NCBI RefSeq assembly: GCF_003335585.1
Contig: NZ_QBFD01000025.1
Span: 169,421 to 233,420, forward strand
DNA: 64,000 nt
Reading direction: 5' to 3'
Origin: Sulfitobacter sp. DFL-14
Lineage (GTDB): Bacteria > Pseudomonadota > Alphaproteobacteria > Rhodobacterales > Rhodobacteraceae
Below are positions 52,263 to 61,656 of the stretch, piece after piece. The notes beneath the pieces are model-generated. The model was not told the DNA's origin, did no database searches, and worked only from the letters and a program-made list of their open reading frames with translations. How positions within the stretch are numbered: the stretch's first letter is position 1; every line of letters starts with the position of its first letter. Position numbers and translations under genes: made by a program.

Positions 52263-52688
52263 TCAGATTTCGCCCTGCAATCGGGCGGCGGCAATGCCCG
52301 CCATCGCGCATTCTGCATCTTTTTCAGACGTATCGCCGGTCACGCCGACCGCGCCGATCACCGCCCCCTTGCGGTCGCGCAGCAGCACGCCGCCCGGCAC
52401 CGGAATCACCTGACCGCCGTAAACCCCGTTCACCGCCGCCATGAAATAGGCCTGATCCTCCGCGCGTTTCATCTGCGCCGTCCCCGCCATGCCCAGCATC
52501 ACCGCGCCATAGGCCTTGCCATGGGCAATGGCAAAGCGCCCCGCTGCCGCCCCGTCCTCGCGTTCAAAGGCCTGCACATGGCCGCCTGCATCCAGCACCA
52601 CGACAGAGAGCGGTTTCAGCCCCATTTCGCGGCCCTTCTCCAGCGCCTTGCGTATGATCGTGCGTGCTTTTCTCAATGAAATAGCCAC
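52263..52688 (-). CDS. GlcG/HbpS-family heme-binding-like protein (DUF336)
   Basis: A 141-residue DUF336 protein: LSVVVLDAGGHVQAFEREDGA (near 27-47), ARI-type helix, PGGVLLRDRKGAVIGAVGVTGD with the family GAVGVSG-like ending. HbpS relatives bind heme; GlcG is linked to glycolate operons. Position after glcB supports the GlcG link. I start at the GTG at 52688 with GAGGAGAA upstream; the open frame runs a further 22 codons through the hairpin element, which I do not consider coding. Confidence 0.88.
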   Translation of the reverse strand: MAISLRKARTIIRKALEKGREMGLKPLSVVVLDAGGHVQAFEREDGAAAGRFAIAHGKAYGAVMLGMAGTAQMKRAEDQAYFMAAVNGVYGGQVIPVPGGVLLRDRKGAVIGAVGVTGDTSEKDAECAMAGIAAARLQGEI

Positions 52689-52700
52689 CTGCTTCTCCTC

Positions 52701-52743
52701 TTTTTGGCAAAAAATATTCCCGGGGTGTGGGGCAGCGCCCCAC
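52701..52743. repeat. intercistronic hairpin element, copy 2
   Basis: Between glcB and the GlcG-like gene. It begins TTTTTGGC, AAA, AAATATTCCCGGGG, then the hairpin GTGGGGC-AGC-GCCCCAC (52727-52743). The first 25 bases match the copy at 15121 with three differences. Confidence 0.75.
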
Positions 52744-52761
52744 GCAGCTTTCAACCCGCGC

Positions 52762-54894
52762 TCAGCCCGCCGCCTTCAGCTCCAGCCGCCGCGCATGCAG
52801 CACCGGCTCGGTATAGCCCGAAGGTTGTTCGCGCCCCTTCAGCACCAGATCGCAGGCGGCCTGAAAGGCAATGCCGTCATAACCGGGCGCCATCGGGCGA
52901 TAGGCCGGATCACCGGCATTCTGACCATCCACCACCCTGGCCATCTTCTTGAGCCCTTCCATGACCTGATCCGCGTCGATCACCCCGTGATGCAGCCAGT
53001 TCGCCAGCGCCTGGGCGGAAATGCGGCAGGTGGCGCGGTCTTCCATCAGGCCGACATCGTTGATGTCGGGCACCTTGGAACAGCCAACCCCCTGATCGAC
53101 CCAGCGCACCACATAGCCCAGAATGCCCTGGGCATTGTTCTCGATCTCGCGGGTGATTTCGGCCGCGCTCAGGTTGCGCCCCGCCAGCACCGGGATCTCC
53201 AGCAGATCGGCCAGCGTGCCGCGCGGCCCGCCTGCCCGGATCTCGTCCTGCCGCGTCCTCACATCGACCTGGTGATAATGCATCGCATGCAGGGTGGCCG
53301 CCGTCGGCGAGGGCACCCAGGCGCAGGAGGCCCCGGCCATCGGGTGACCCACCTTTGCCGCGATCATATCGGCCATCATGTCCGGCATCGCCCACATGCC
53401 CTTGCCGATCTGCGCCCGCCCCTGCAACCCGCAGGCCAGGCCGATATCCACATTGCGGTCCTCATAGGTGCCGATCCAGGTGGCGTTCTTCATGTCGCCC
53501 TTGGGCACCATCGGCCCGGCCTCCATCGAGGTATGGATCTCGTCGCCGGTGCGGTCCAGGAAACCGGTGTTGATGAACGCCACCCGATGTTTCGCCGCGC
53601 GGATACATTCCCTGAGGTTGGCACTGGTGCGGCGTTCCTCGTCCATGATGCCCAGTTTCACGGTATAGGCCGGCAGGCCAAGCAGGCCTTCCACCAGGGT
53701 GAAAATCTCGTCGGTAAAGGCAACTTCGGCAGGCCCGTGCATCTTTGGCTTGACCACATAGACCGACCCCTGCACCGAATTCCCGCCCGCGCGGTTCAGG
53801 TCGTGCATTGCGATCAGCGTGGTGATCATGGCATCCATCAGCCCCTCACCCACTTCGCGGCCCGCGCGGTCCAGCACCGCCGGATTGGTCATCAGGTGGC
53901 CCACATTGCGCACCAGCATTAGCGCGCGGCCTTTCAGCGTCACCTCCCCGCCATCCGGCGCGGTATAGCTCCGGTCCGGGTGCATTACCCGTGTCATCGG
54001 CTTGCCGTTCTTCTCGAAAGTCTCTGACAGATCGCCCTTCATCAGCCCCAGCCAGTTGCGATAGGCCACCACCTTGTCCTCGGCATCCACCGCGGCCACG
54101 CTGTCCTCGCAATCCATGATGGTGGAAACCGCGCTTTCCAGCAGGACATCAGCCACATGGGCCGGGTCGGTCTTGCCGATAAGATGGTCCGCATCGACCG
54201 TGATTTCCACATGCAGCCCGTTGTTGCGCAGCAGGATCGCCGAGGGTGCCGCCGCATCCCCGCGATAGCCCGCAAATTGCGCAGGATCGGCAAGTGCCGG
54301 CACCAATGCGCCATCTTCCACGGCATAGTCGGTCACATCGGCATGCGAACCGCTTGCAAGCGGTGCCGCCAGATCCAGAAACGCCTTGGCCCGCGCCACC
54401 ACCTGCGCACCGCGCGCCGCGTCATAGCCACCCGCCGGGGGCAGATCGCCCAGCGCGTCGGTGCCATAGAAGGCATCATAAAGACTGCCCCAACGCGCAT
54501 TGCAGGCATTCAGCGCAAACCGCGCATTTGTGATCGGCACCACCAGTTGCGGGCCCGGCACCGTTGCGATCTCGGGGTCCACATTGGCGGTTTCGATGGT
54601 GAAATCAGGGCCTTCGGGCACCAGATAGCCGATATCCGTCAGAAAGCTGCGGTAGCTTTCGGCGTCATGTTGCCTGCCCCGGTGGGCGATGTGCCAATCG
54701 TCAATCTGCTGCTGCAACGTCTCGCGCTCGGCCAGAAGGGCGCGGTTCCTGTCGCCCATCTCGTGCACCAGCTGCGAAAACCCCTGCCAGAAGGCATCCG
54801 GCGTCACGCCACTGCCCGGCAGGGCTTCATCCTCGATGAAAGCGACAAGGGCGGAATCCACCTGCAAATCGTGTTTGTTGATCCTGTCTGACAT
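52762..54894 (-). CDS. glcB: malate synthase G
   Basis: A 710-residue monomeric malate synthase, which condenses glyoxylate and acetyl-CoA to malate. The catalytic blocks include [20 protein letters not shown] (metal ligand region) and, in the C-terminal half, [30 protein letters not shown] and [11 protein letters not shown]. Its length marks the G isoform, commonly used in glycolate and glyoxylate assimilation. The ATG follows GGGAGCG. Upstream is an operator-like dyad. Confidence 0.97.
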   Translation of the reverse strand: MSDRINKHDLQVDSALVAFIEDEALPGSGVTPDAFWQGFSQLVHEMGDRNRALLAERETLQQQIDDWHIAHRGRQHDAESYRSFLTDIGYLVPEGPDFTIETANVDPEIATVPGPQLVVPITNARFALNACNARWGSLYDAFYGTDALGDLPPAGGYDAARGAQVVARAKAFLDLAAPLASGSHADVTDYAVEDGALVPALADPAQFAGYRGDAAAPSAILLRNNGLHVEITVDADHLIGKTDPAHVADVLLESAVSTIMDCEDSVAAVDAEDKVVAYRNWLGLMKGDLSETFEKNGKPMTRVMHPDRSYTAPDGGEVTLKGRALMLVRNVGHLMTNPAVLDRAGREVGEGLMDAMITTLIAMHDLNRAGGNSVQGSVYVVKPKMHGPAEVAFTDEIFTLVEGLLGLPAYTVKLGIMDEERRTSANLRECIRAAKHRVAFINTGFLDRTGDEIHTSMEAGPMVPKGDMKNATWIGTYEDRNVDIGLACGLQGRAQIGKGMWAMPDMMADMIAAKVGHPMAGASCAWVPSPTAATLHAMHYHQVDVRTRQDEIRAGGPRGTLADLLEIPVLAGRNLSAAEITREIENNAQGILGYVVRWVDQGVGCSKVPDINDVGLMEDRATCRISAQALANWLHHGVIDADQVMEGLKKMARVVDGQNAGDPAYRPMAPGYDGIAFQAACDLVLKGREQPSGYTEPVLHARRLELKAAG

Positions 54895-54961
54895 TGCTTG
54901 CGCTCCCTTCGCCCGGAAATTTCCAAAGGTGTACGGCGATTGGTTCCGAGCGACAAGTTTC

Positions 54962-54982
54962 TTGGTAAAGTAATCTTACCAA
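54962..54982. promoter_or_regulatory. operator-like dyad upstream of glcB
   Basis: TTGGTAA and TTACCAA, perfect 7-base arms with a 7-base spacer, 68 bases upstream of the glcB start. The TTGGT/ACCAA half sites recall those of GntR-family regulators, but the spacing is wider than I know for PdhR or GlcC. Binder unknown. Confidence 0.45.
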
Positions 54983-55033
54983 AATTCGCGCAATCCTTGC
55001 GACACTGGCCCCTGCCCCCTGAGATGGAAGGCA

Positions 55034-55062
55034 AAATGGCGGCACCGGATACGGGTGCCGCC
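55034..55062 (-). terminator. hairpin after the 81-residue membrane protein gene
   Basis: Stem GGCGGCACC/GGTGCCGCC (55038-55046, 55054-55062), 9 bp with a 7-base loop, followed on the minus strand by ATTTTGCC. It sits 24 bases past the stop, a plausible weak intrinsic terminator. Confidence 0.6.
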
Positions 55063-55086
55063 ACACTGATCCTTTCGGGCGCGGTC

Positions 55087-55332
55087 CTAGTCGGAGCCGC
55101 CTGCCACCGGGGCCACGGCGTCATCGGCGCTGTTCACCGTGCTGCCCGTTTCGATGGCGGGCACCTGATCATCGCCGCCGCCCATCACGGCCAGGAAAAA
55201 GACGATCAGGACCATCAGCACACCAAAGACCATGGCCCCCTTGATCCCCAGCAATGCGGGCTTGTGACGTTGTTCCTGCTTGTCGATGTTTGTGTCGGGT
55301 GCAGACATGATGTTTGTGTCGGGTGCAGACAT
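55087..55332 (-). CDS. small single-helix membrane protein with a duplicated N-terminus
   Basis: An 81-residue protein: charged N-terminus, one membrane helix (about 31-52, AMVFGVLMVLIVFFLAVM) and an acidic periplasmic-type tail rich in Asp/Gly/Thr. The first 16 residues repeat an 8-residue block (MSAPDTNI twice), because a perfect 24-base tandem duplication spans the start codon. The ribosome site AGGAGG lies eight bases before the first ATG (55332), so that copy should be used; the second ATG is at 55308. Divergent from pepN across about 110 bases. No known function. Confidence 0.78.
   Translation of the reverse strand: MSAPDTNIMSAPDTNIDKQEQRHKPALLGIKGAMVFGVLMVLIVFFLAVMGGGDDQVPAIETGSTVNSADDAVAPVAGGSD
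55285..55332. repeat. perfect 24-base tandem duplication across a start codon
   Basis: The 24-mer at 55285-55308 repeats without a mismatch at 55309-55332. Each copy holds one ATG followed by seven codons of the minus-strand gene, so the frame is preserved. Confidence 0.95.
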
Positions 55333-55445
55333 TACGCTGTCCTCCTTGTTGTTTGGCTTTCGTTCCATTCGCCCCGTTGCAGGGCAGGTCTCATGGTCAT
55401 AACGTGCAGCCCAACCGAACCGTTCCGGCAAAAAGAGGTATTTCC

Positions 55446-58001
55446 ATGCGCGACGCGGCCCCCAAGACGATCTATCTGTCCGACTACACGCCTTTTGGTT
55501 TTGTGGTCGACAGTGTTGCGCTGGACTTTGATCTTGATCCGCACAAGACCCGCGTCAAAAGCAGGATCGCCTTCCGCCCCGACCCCGATGCGACCGACAG
55601 GCGGTTCTTTCTGCACGGCGAAAACCTGTCGCTGATCTCTGCCCGCATCGACGGCAGGGATGTCACCCCCACCTTGTCAGAGGACGGGCTGACCTGCGAT
55701 ACCCCCGACGGCCCGTTCCTGTGGGAATCGGAGGTCGAGATCGACCCCGCGAACAACACAGCGCTGGAGGGGCTTTACATGTCGAACGGCATGTATTGCA
55801 CCCAATGCGAGGCTGAGGGTTTTCGCAAGATCACCTATTATCCCGACCGCCCGGATGTGATGAGCGTCTTTACCGTCACCATCAACGGCCCCCACCCGGT
55901 GCTGCTGAGCAATGGCAACCCGGTCAGCGCCGCGCAGCACAGCGCCGAATGGCACGATCCCTGGCCCAAGCCCGCGTATCTTTTTGCCCTGGTTGCCGGT
56001 GATCTCGTGGCGCATTCCGATCACTTCACCACCATGACCGGCCGCGAGGTGGACCTGAACCTTTACGTCCGCCCCGGCGACGAGGGCAAATGCGCCTTCG
56101 GGATGCAGGCGTTGAAGGCCTCGATGAAATGGGACGAAGAGGTCTATGGCCGCGCGTACGACCTTGATCTGTTCAACATCGTCGCGGTGGATGATTTCAA
56201 CATGGGCGCGATGGAAAACAAGGGGCTGAACATCTTCAACTCCTCCGCCGTGCTGGCCAGCCCCGAAACCTCAACCGACATGAATTTCGAGCGGATCGAG
56301 GCGATCATCGCCCATGAATATTTCCACAACTGGACCGGCAACCGGATCACCTGCCGCGACTGGTTCCAGCTGTGCCTCAAGGAGGGGCTGACGGTGTTCC
56401 GCGACAGTCAGTTCACCTCTGACATGCGCTCCGCCCCGGTGAAACGCATCCACGATGTCATCGACCTGCGCGCGCGCCAGTTCCCCGAGGATCAGGGCCC
56501 GCTTGCCCATCCGGTGCGGCCCGAAAGCTTTCAGGAAATCAACAACTTCTACACCGCCACCGTCTATGAAAAAGGCGCCGAGGTCATCCGCATGCTCAAA
56601 ACCCTGGTCGGTGATGAGGCCTATGCCAGGGCGCTGGACCTCTATTTTGAACGCCATGACGGTCAGGCCTGCACGATAGAGGATTGGCTGAAGGTCTTCG
56701 AGGATACCACCGGCCGGAACCTCGCGCAGTTCAAGCGCTGGTATTCTCAGGCCGGCACCCCGCGCCTGACGGTCACCGAAGACTGGGACGGCAGCACCTT
56801 CACGCTGACCTTCCGGCAGGATACCAAGCCCAGCGCGGCCTCCCCCGATCCGAAACCGCAGGTCATCCCCATCGCCACCGGGCTTATCGGCCCGGACGGG
56901 AGCGAAGTGGGCGAAACCCGCATCCTTGAAATGTCCGAAGCCACGCAGAGCTTCAGCTTCGACGGGCTGGCGGCGCGCCCGGTCCCCTCGATCCTGCGCG
57001 GCTTTTCCGCGCCGGTGATGCTGGAGCATGATCTCAGCGATGCCGACCGCGCCCATCTGCTGAGCCATGACACGGATCCCTTCAACCGCTGGGAAGCCGC
57101 GCGGATGCTGGCCCGCAAGGCGCTGATGCCGATGATCCACGACGGGGCTGATGCCGACCCCGCCTATCTGGCGGCCATCACCACGGTGCTCAGCGACACG
57201 TCGCTCGACCCCGCCTATCGCGCGCTGATGCTGGGCCTGCCCACGCAATCCGAACTGGCCGCGCTGATCCACGGCGAGGGCGGCACCCCGATGCCCGAAA
57301 ACATCCATACCGGTGTCGAGCGGATGCGCGATGCCATGGCCGATGCCCTGGGCGATGCCGCACAGCATATCCACGCCGCCAACCTTGTCACGGCCCCCTA
57401 TGATCCCGGTGCCGAACAGGCCGGCAAACGCAGCCTTGCCAATGCCATGCTTTCCCTGTTTACCCGCCGCGACGGGGGCCGGGCCGCACAGGCGCAATAT
57501 GATGCGGCTGACAATATGACCAACCAGCTGGCAGCCCTGGCCGCCCTGCTGCACATCGGCAGGGGGGAAAAGGCGCTTGCCGCCTTTGAGGCGCAGTGGA
57601 AGGACGACCGTCTGGTGATGGACAAATGGTTCGGCCTGCAGGTGCAGCAGGCAGAGCCCCAGGATGCCGCCGATGTCGCGGAGAACCTGACCCGCCACCC
57701 CGATTTCAACTGGCAGAACCCGAACCGCTTCCGCGCGGTTTTTGGCGCGCTGGCCATGCATCATGCCGGATTCCACCACGCCTCGGGCAAGGCCTATCGG
57801 CTGCTGGCCGACTGGCTGATCCGGCTGGACCCGAAGAACCCGCAGACCACCGCGCGCATGTGCTCCGCCTTTCAGACCTGGAAACGTTATGACACGGACC
57901 GGCAAAGCCTCATCGCCGCCGAGCTGGACCGGATGCTGGCCACGCCAGACCTCAGCCGCGACACGACCGAGATGCTGACCCGCATCCGGGGCGCGACATG
58001 A
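55446..58001 (+). CDS. pepN: aminopeptidase N
   Basis: An 851-residue M1 zinc metallopeptidase that removes N-terminal residues from peptides in the cytoplasm. The exopeptidase motif is MGAMENKG, and the zinc site is HEYFHNWTGNR with the third ligand in the following GLTVFRDSQF region (Glu). N-terminal beta domain (1 to about 190), catalytic domain (to about 440) and helical C-terminal domain follow the E. coli PepN plan. The ATG at 55446 follows AGAGGT. The next gene overlaps its stop (ATGA). Confidence 0.97.
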   Translation: MRDAAPKTIYLSDYTPFGFVVDSVALDFDLDPHKTRVKSRIAFRPDPDATDRRFFLHGENLSLISARIDGRDVTPTLSEDGLTCDTPDGPFLWESEVEIDPANNTALEGLYMSNGMYCTQCEAEGFRKITYYPDRPDVMSVFTVTINGPHPVLLSNGNPVSAAQHSAEWHDPWPKPAYLFALVAGDLVAHSDHFTTMTGREVDLNLYVRPGDEGKCAFGMQALKASMKWDEEVYGRAYDLDLFNIVAVDDFNMGAMENKGLNIFNSSAVLASPETSTDMNFERIEAIIAHEYFHNWTGNRITCRDWFQLCLKEGLTVFRDSQFTSDMRSAPVKRIHDVIDLRARQFPEDQGPLAHPVRPESFQEINNFYTATVYEKGAEVIRMLKTLVGDEAYARALDLYFERHDGQACTIEDWLKVFEDTTGRNLAQFKRWYSQAGTPRLTVTEDWDGSTFTLTFRQDTKPSAASPDPKPQVIPIATGLIGPDGSEVGETRILEMSEATQSFSFDGLAARPVPSILRGFSAPVMLEHDLSDADRAHLLSHDTDPFNRWEAARMLARKALMPMIHDGADADPAYLAAITTVLSDTSLDPAYRALMLGLPTQSELAALIHGEGGTPMPENIHTGVERMRDAMADALGDAAQHIHAANLVTAPYDPGAEQAGKRSLANAMLSLFTRRDGGRAAQAQYDAADNMTNQLAALAALLHIGRGEKALAAFEAQWKDDRLVMDKWFGLQVQQAEPQDAADVAENLTRHPDFNWQNPNRFRAVFGALAMHHAGFHHASGKAYRLLADWLIRLDPKNPQTTARMCSAFQTWKRYDTDRQSLIAAELDRMLATPDLSRDTTEMLTRIRGAT

Positions 58002-58741
58002 CCCGGCCGGTCTGCCTGATCACCGGGGCCTCCACCGGGATCGGCGCGGCCTGCGCGCGGCTGGCGGCAACGCGGGGCTATGACCTGGTGCTGAATTACC
58101 GGTCTGACCATGACAGCGCCCATATGGTTGCCAGCGATGTGGCAAAGTCAGGCGCGCATGCCCTGCTCTGCCCCGCCGATGTGGCCGACCCCGACGCCAT
58201 CGAAGACATGTTCGCCCAGATCGACGCCGAGTTCGGCCAGCTTGACGCGCTGATCAACAATGCAGGCATCGTCGACCACCCCTCGCCAGTGACCGCCCTG
58301 ACCCATGACCGCCTGCGGCGGATGTTCGACATCAACGTGATCGGCGCGATCCTGATCGCGGGCGCTGCTGTCAGGCGGATGCAGGCGCAGGGCGACGGCG
58401 GCGCCATCGTCAATATCTCTTCGGCGGCGGCCCGGCTGGGCTCTGCCCACGAATTCGTGGATTATGCCGCCTCCAAGGCCGCGATCGACACCTTTACCAA
58501 GGGCCTGTCGGATGAGGTCGCAGCCGAGGGCATCCGCGTCATGTCGCTGCGCCCCGGGTTGATCGAAACCGGCATTCACGCCAAGGGCGGCAGCCCCGAC
58601 CGGGCCACGCGCCTGTCGGGCAATGTGCCCATGCGCCGGGCGGGCACGGCAGAGGAAGTCGCTCAGGCCGCCCTGTGGCTGCTGTCGGACGAGGCAAGCT
58701 ATGTCACCGGCTCCACCCTTGATGTGTCGGGCGGCAGATAG
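57998..58741 (+). CDS. short-chain dehydrogenase/reductase
   Basis: A 247-residue classical SDR. Cofactor motif TGASTGIG (9-16), NNAG (87-90), and the catalytic set S141/142 with Y156 and K160 (DYAASK). An Arg at R35 (NYRSDHD) suggests NADP preference. C-terminal sequence (SDEASYVTGSTLDVSGG) is typical of FabG-like members. Substrate unknown. It overlaps pepN by four bases and is followed five bases on by a small membrane protein gene, so the three look cotranscribed. Confidence 0.92.
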   Translation: MTRPVCLITGASTGIGAACARLAATRGYDLVLNYRSDHDSAHMVASDVAKSGAHALLCPADVADPDAIEDMFAQIDAEFGQLDALINNAGIVDHPSPVTALTHDRLRRMFDINVIGAILIAGAAVRRMQAQGDGGAIVNISSAAARLGSAHEFVDYAASKAAIDTFTKGLSDEVAAEGIRVMSLRPGLIETGIHAKGGSPDRATRLSGNVPMRRAGTAEEVAQAALWLLSDEASYVTGSTLDVSGGR

Positions 58742-58746
58742 GCCCC

Positions 58747-59196
58747 GTGACCGATGTCCTGACCGACCCCGTCTTCAGCTACCGCCGCGCGGGCCGCAGC
58801 TTGCGCGGCATGGCAATCCTGGCCCTGGTCTGGGCCGCGCTGCTCTGCCTGCTCATCGTCTTTGAGGCCGCACCGATGGTGGTGGCGATCCTTGCTGTCT
58901 TCACCCTGCCGGCACTCTGGGACCTGATCCGCAACCCGCTGGCGGGCATCGAGTTGAACGCGACCCATCTGCGCTGGTTCACCGGCCCGCGTGACGCGCT
59001 GATTGCCCTGGCCGAAGTTGACCACATCCGGCTGGACACACGGCTCGACTTTTCCGTGCGCGCCAGCATCGTCCTGCCGAATGGCCGCAAGATCAGGATG
59101 CCCTTTGAAGCCACCCCGCCCCATCAGGCGTTCGAAGAGGCGCTGACCGCACAGGGTGTCACCGTGAAACGGTTCCACTTCCAGCTTTTGCAATAA
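58747..59196 (+). CDS. hypothetical membrane protein with PH-like domain
   Basis: A 149-residue protein. Two adjacent hydrophobic segments (about 22-40 and 42-58) are followed by a soluble beta-rich part (65-149: IELNATHLRWFTGPRD, LIALAEVDHIRLDTRLD, VRASIVLPNGRKIRMPFE), which has the look of a bacterial PH-like domain. GTG start at 58747, five bases after the SDR stop. No function assigned. Confidence 0.78.
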   Translation: MTDVLTDPVFSYRRAGRSLRGMAILALVWAALLCLLIVFEAAPMVVAILAVFTLPALWDLIRNPLAGIELNATHLRWFTGPRDALIALAEVDHIRLDTRLDFSVRASIVLPNGRKIRMPFEATPPHQAFEEALTAQGVTVKRFHFQLLQ

Positions 59197-59211
59197 ATTC
59201 CGACCGGCGGC

Positions 59212-60027
59212 TCAGGGGCGTGCGCGGGGCCGGGTCACGTTGATCGGCTTGCAATAGGCCTGCTGCCGCAGCCAGCCCGCCATCTCGCGCCGCTTGGCGG
59301 CAGAGCGCATCGGCCCCCAGTCCGCACCGACACCCCTGGTGCCGCGCGGGCCGGATATCACCCCGTCACGCGGCACAGTATGGGCCATGATGCGCACGGC
59401 ACAGCTGAGATTTGCCGCACCGCTTTTCAGCGCCGCGCCATCCCCTGCATTGCATTTGTACCCCCGTGCGGTGCCCGGCAGGATCTGCAACAGCCCGTAC
59501 CAGCGCCCGCCACCGCCCACAGCCCAGGGCTTGTAGGTGCTTTCATGCTTGGCCAGGGCAGACAGAAACCCCACCCAGAAGGCCCGCCGCCTGCGGTCGT
59601 CCGCCCGGGGATAGGCCGGGCACCAGGTTTCGATGTCGCCCGGCACCATGTCCACCAGCGGCTTGCCATGTGCCTTGAGTGCGGCAAGCGCCGTTCGGGT
59701 CCACAGCGCATTGCCCGCCATATGCTGCCAGCGGGTGCGTGGCAGGTTCGGCGCGCGTGCTTTCGGGCGGATGAGCGGCGGACCCGGCACAACCAGAACC
59801 GGCACATCGGGAAGCGCAGCCTCTTCCGGCAGCTCAAGCGGCGCGGCCTGCGCCCGGGCCGGTAGCTGCGGGACAGCAGATGCCTCCACAGGTTCAAGCG
59901 GCATGCCATCAACCTGTGATTGTTCGACGGGAATCGCGCGCGGCTGGGTCCGGAGCGGCGAACGCGCCTCGGCCCAGAGCGGCTCTGACATCATGACAAG
60001 CCCGATGGTCAACCCGATAAATTTCAT
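59212..60027 (-). CDS. lytic transglycosylase (SLT domain) protein
   Basis: A 271-residue secreted protein. The signal peptide is MKFIGLTIGLVMMSEPLWA. A Pro/Ala-rich disordered stretch (about 20-95) leads to an SLT-type domain (about 95-260) with FLSALAKHESTYKPWAVG, whose Glu is the likely catalytic acid, and YGLLQILPGTARGYKC. It should cleave peptidoglycan in the periplasm. The start at the ATG at 60027 gives a clean signal peptide; a GTG three codons upstream is possible. Convergent with the previous gene. Confidence 0.87.
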   Translation of the reverse strand: MKFIGLTIGLVMMSEPLWAEARSPLRTQPRAIPVEQSQVDGMPLEPVEASAVPQLPARAQAAPLELPEEAALPDVPVLVVPGPPLIRPKARAPNLPRTRWQHMAGNALWTRTALAALKAHGKPLVDMVPGDIETWCPAYPRADDRRRRAFWVGFLSALAKHESTYKPWAVGGGGRWYGLLQILPGTARGYKCNAGDGAALKSGAANLSCAVRIMAHTVPRDGVISGPRGTRGVGADWGPMRSAAKRREMAGWLRQQAYCKPINVTRPRARP

Positions 60028-60280
60028 GACGCGCACTATGTGCCGCCGCTTTCAGGCTGGCAAGCACGCTGCCGCCAGGCGGCGGTAAAACGCAACAATG
60101 ACCGCGTTTCGGCCTGATCGGTGTGAGGCCCGGAACAATCGTTAAAGTTTGAGACGCTGATGTGGAAAATACACCCTATGGCTGAACTAATTCCCTGATA
60201 TCTTCGCACCCCAGCCATGTTTCAGCCCGATTGCAAAGGCAAGCTCACTGCAATCGAGAAATCTGCCGGACACACCCAGA

Positions 60281-61573
60281 ATGAAAACGCTGCGCTCCCT
60301 TCTGAACAAACACATCCGCCCGCTGGAAAACCGGCTGCGTCAGCGCCCGGAGCCGGAGCCGGTATTACCGCTGCGAACCACCATTCTGCGCCGCCGCCCG
60401 CGCGCTGCCGCCGGCACACCCGCCGCCATGCTGAGCATCTCCTGCCCCGATCCCACGGCAGAGGAAAAGATTCGCGACCATTACCTCAACATCGGCCAGC
60501 GCATGGTCCGGCAGGAGGACTGGGACGCACTTTCGGAACTGATCTATCAATCCGACGAGAAACGCGAGCTGACACCGGGCTTCATGCCGGTGGCTGAACT
60601 GCTGGCCTATGGCGCGCGCGCCGATGTGATCATGGCGGCAGAACATGCGCTGCTCGACGGGAAACCGGCCAAGGGTGCGCCGCTGCTGGCCGGAATCGAG
60701 GCGCTGGAACATGTACTGGCCGAACGCCCCCGCGACCATATCGTCGGCGCGATTGTCGCCCAGGCGCATATGGACATCGGCTGGGCCTGGCGTGGCACCG
60801 GCTGGGATGCGGAAATTCCCGAACGCAACCGCGCCGCCTTTGCCGCGCATTTTGACCGGGCCCGGGATATCGTGGCCGCCTACCCGGGCAAGGATTACGA
60901 CTCGCCCCTGCTGGCGGCAACAAGCTGCGCCCTGCTGGCCAATGCCTCGCAGAACGAACACCGCATTGCCAACCACTATGAAGCGCTGATCGACCTGAAC
61001 CCGGCCAACCCCCGATCCATGCGGGCACTCGGAAACCACATGCTGCCGCGCTGGTTCGGCTCCTACTCCGGGCTGGAACTGGAAGCGCGCCGCACGGCGT
61101 CACGTACCGAAAAAATCTGGGGTGCGGGTGGCTATACCTGGGTCCAGTTCGATGCCATCGCCTGCGATGACCAGGCCTGCGCCAACCTCGATGTGGGTTT
61201 CTTCATCGAAGGGCTGCACGACATCCTCAAGCGCCGCCCCAATGCCTATACCGCCAACCTGCTGGCCGCCTATTGCGCCAATTCCGTGGGTCAGGCCTTT
61301 TCGGGCAACGATCATGCCGACCAGAACCGCATCCAGATCGCGGAATGCGCCCATGACATCGTGCGCGATCACCTGACAGAACTGCACCCGATGATCTGGG
61401 CCCATGCGGCACAGGGTTTCGACAACAACCTGCGGGTCCGCTCGCCCGCCCGCTTTGCCGCCTCTGGCCGGGAAGACGCGATGCGCATCATCACCTCCCT
61501 GTTCAGCCGCGAGATCGCCCAGGGCCACCGCATCGTCTTTACCGACACCGGTCCGCAGACCACCCCCGCCTGA
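60281..61573 (+). CDS. conserved-looking hypothetical helical-repeat protein
   Basis: A 430-residue protein without signal peptide or membrane helix. The N-terminus is Arg-rich (1-50) and the rest (about 55-420) is mostly helical, with features like TPR-type repeats (AKGAPLLAGIEALEHVLAER, NEHRIANHYEALIDLNPANP) and a Trp-rich middle (AWRGTGWDAEIPERNRAAF). Three nearby Cys occur at the centre (IACDDQACANLDVGF). I do not recognise a family. The gene stands alone between a divergent promoter region and gatB. Confidence 0.8.
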   Translation: MKTLRSLLNKHIRPLENRLRQRPEPEPVLPLRTTILRRRPRAAAGTPAAMLSISCPDPTAEEKIRDHYLNIGQRMVRQEDWDALSELIYQSDEKRELTPGFMPVAELLAYGARADVIMAAEHALLDGKPAKGAPLLAGIEALEHVLAERPRDHIVGAIVAQAHMDIGWAWRGTGWDAEIPERNRAAFAAHFDRARDIVAAYPGKDYDSPLLAATSCALLANASQNEHRIANHYEALIDLNPANPRSMRALGNHMLPRWFGSYSGLELEARRTASRTEKIWGAGGYTWVQFDAIACDDQACANLDVGFFIEGLHDILKRRPNAYTANLLAAYCANSVGQAFSGNDHADQNRIQIAECAHDIVRDHLTELHPMIWAHAAQGFDNNLRVRSPARFAASGREDAMRIITSLFSREIAQGHRIVFTDTGPQTTPA

Positions 61574-61656
61574 CACAGCCCGCAGCAGGCCCTTGCGACA
61601 CATCGCGCGCTATCCTATGACCCGGATAACCCGTTTATCCCAGACCAAGGTGCGCC

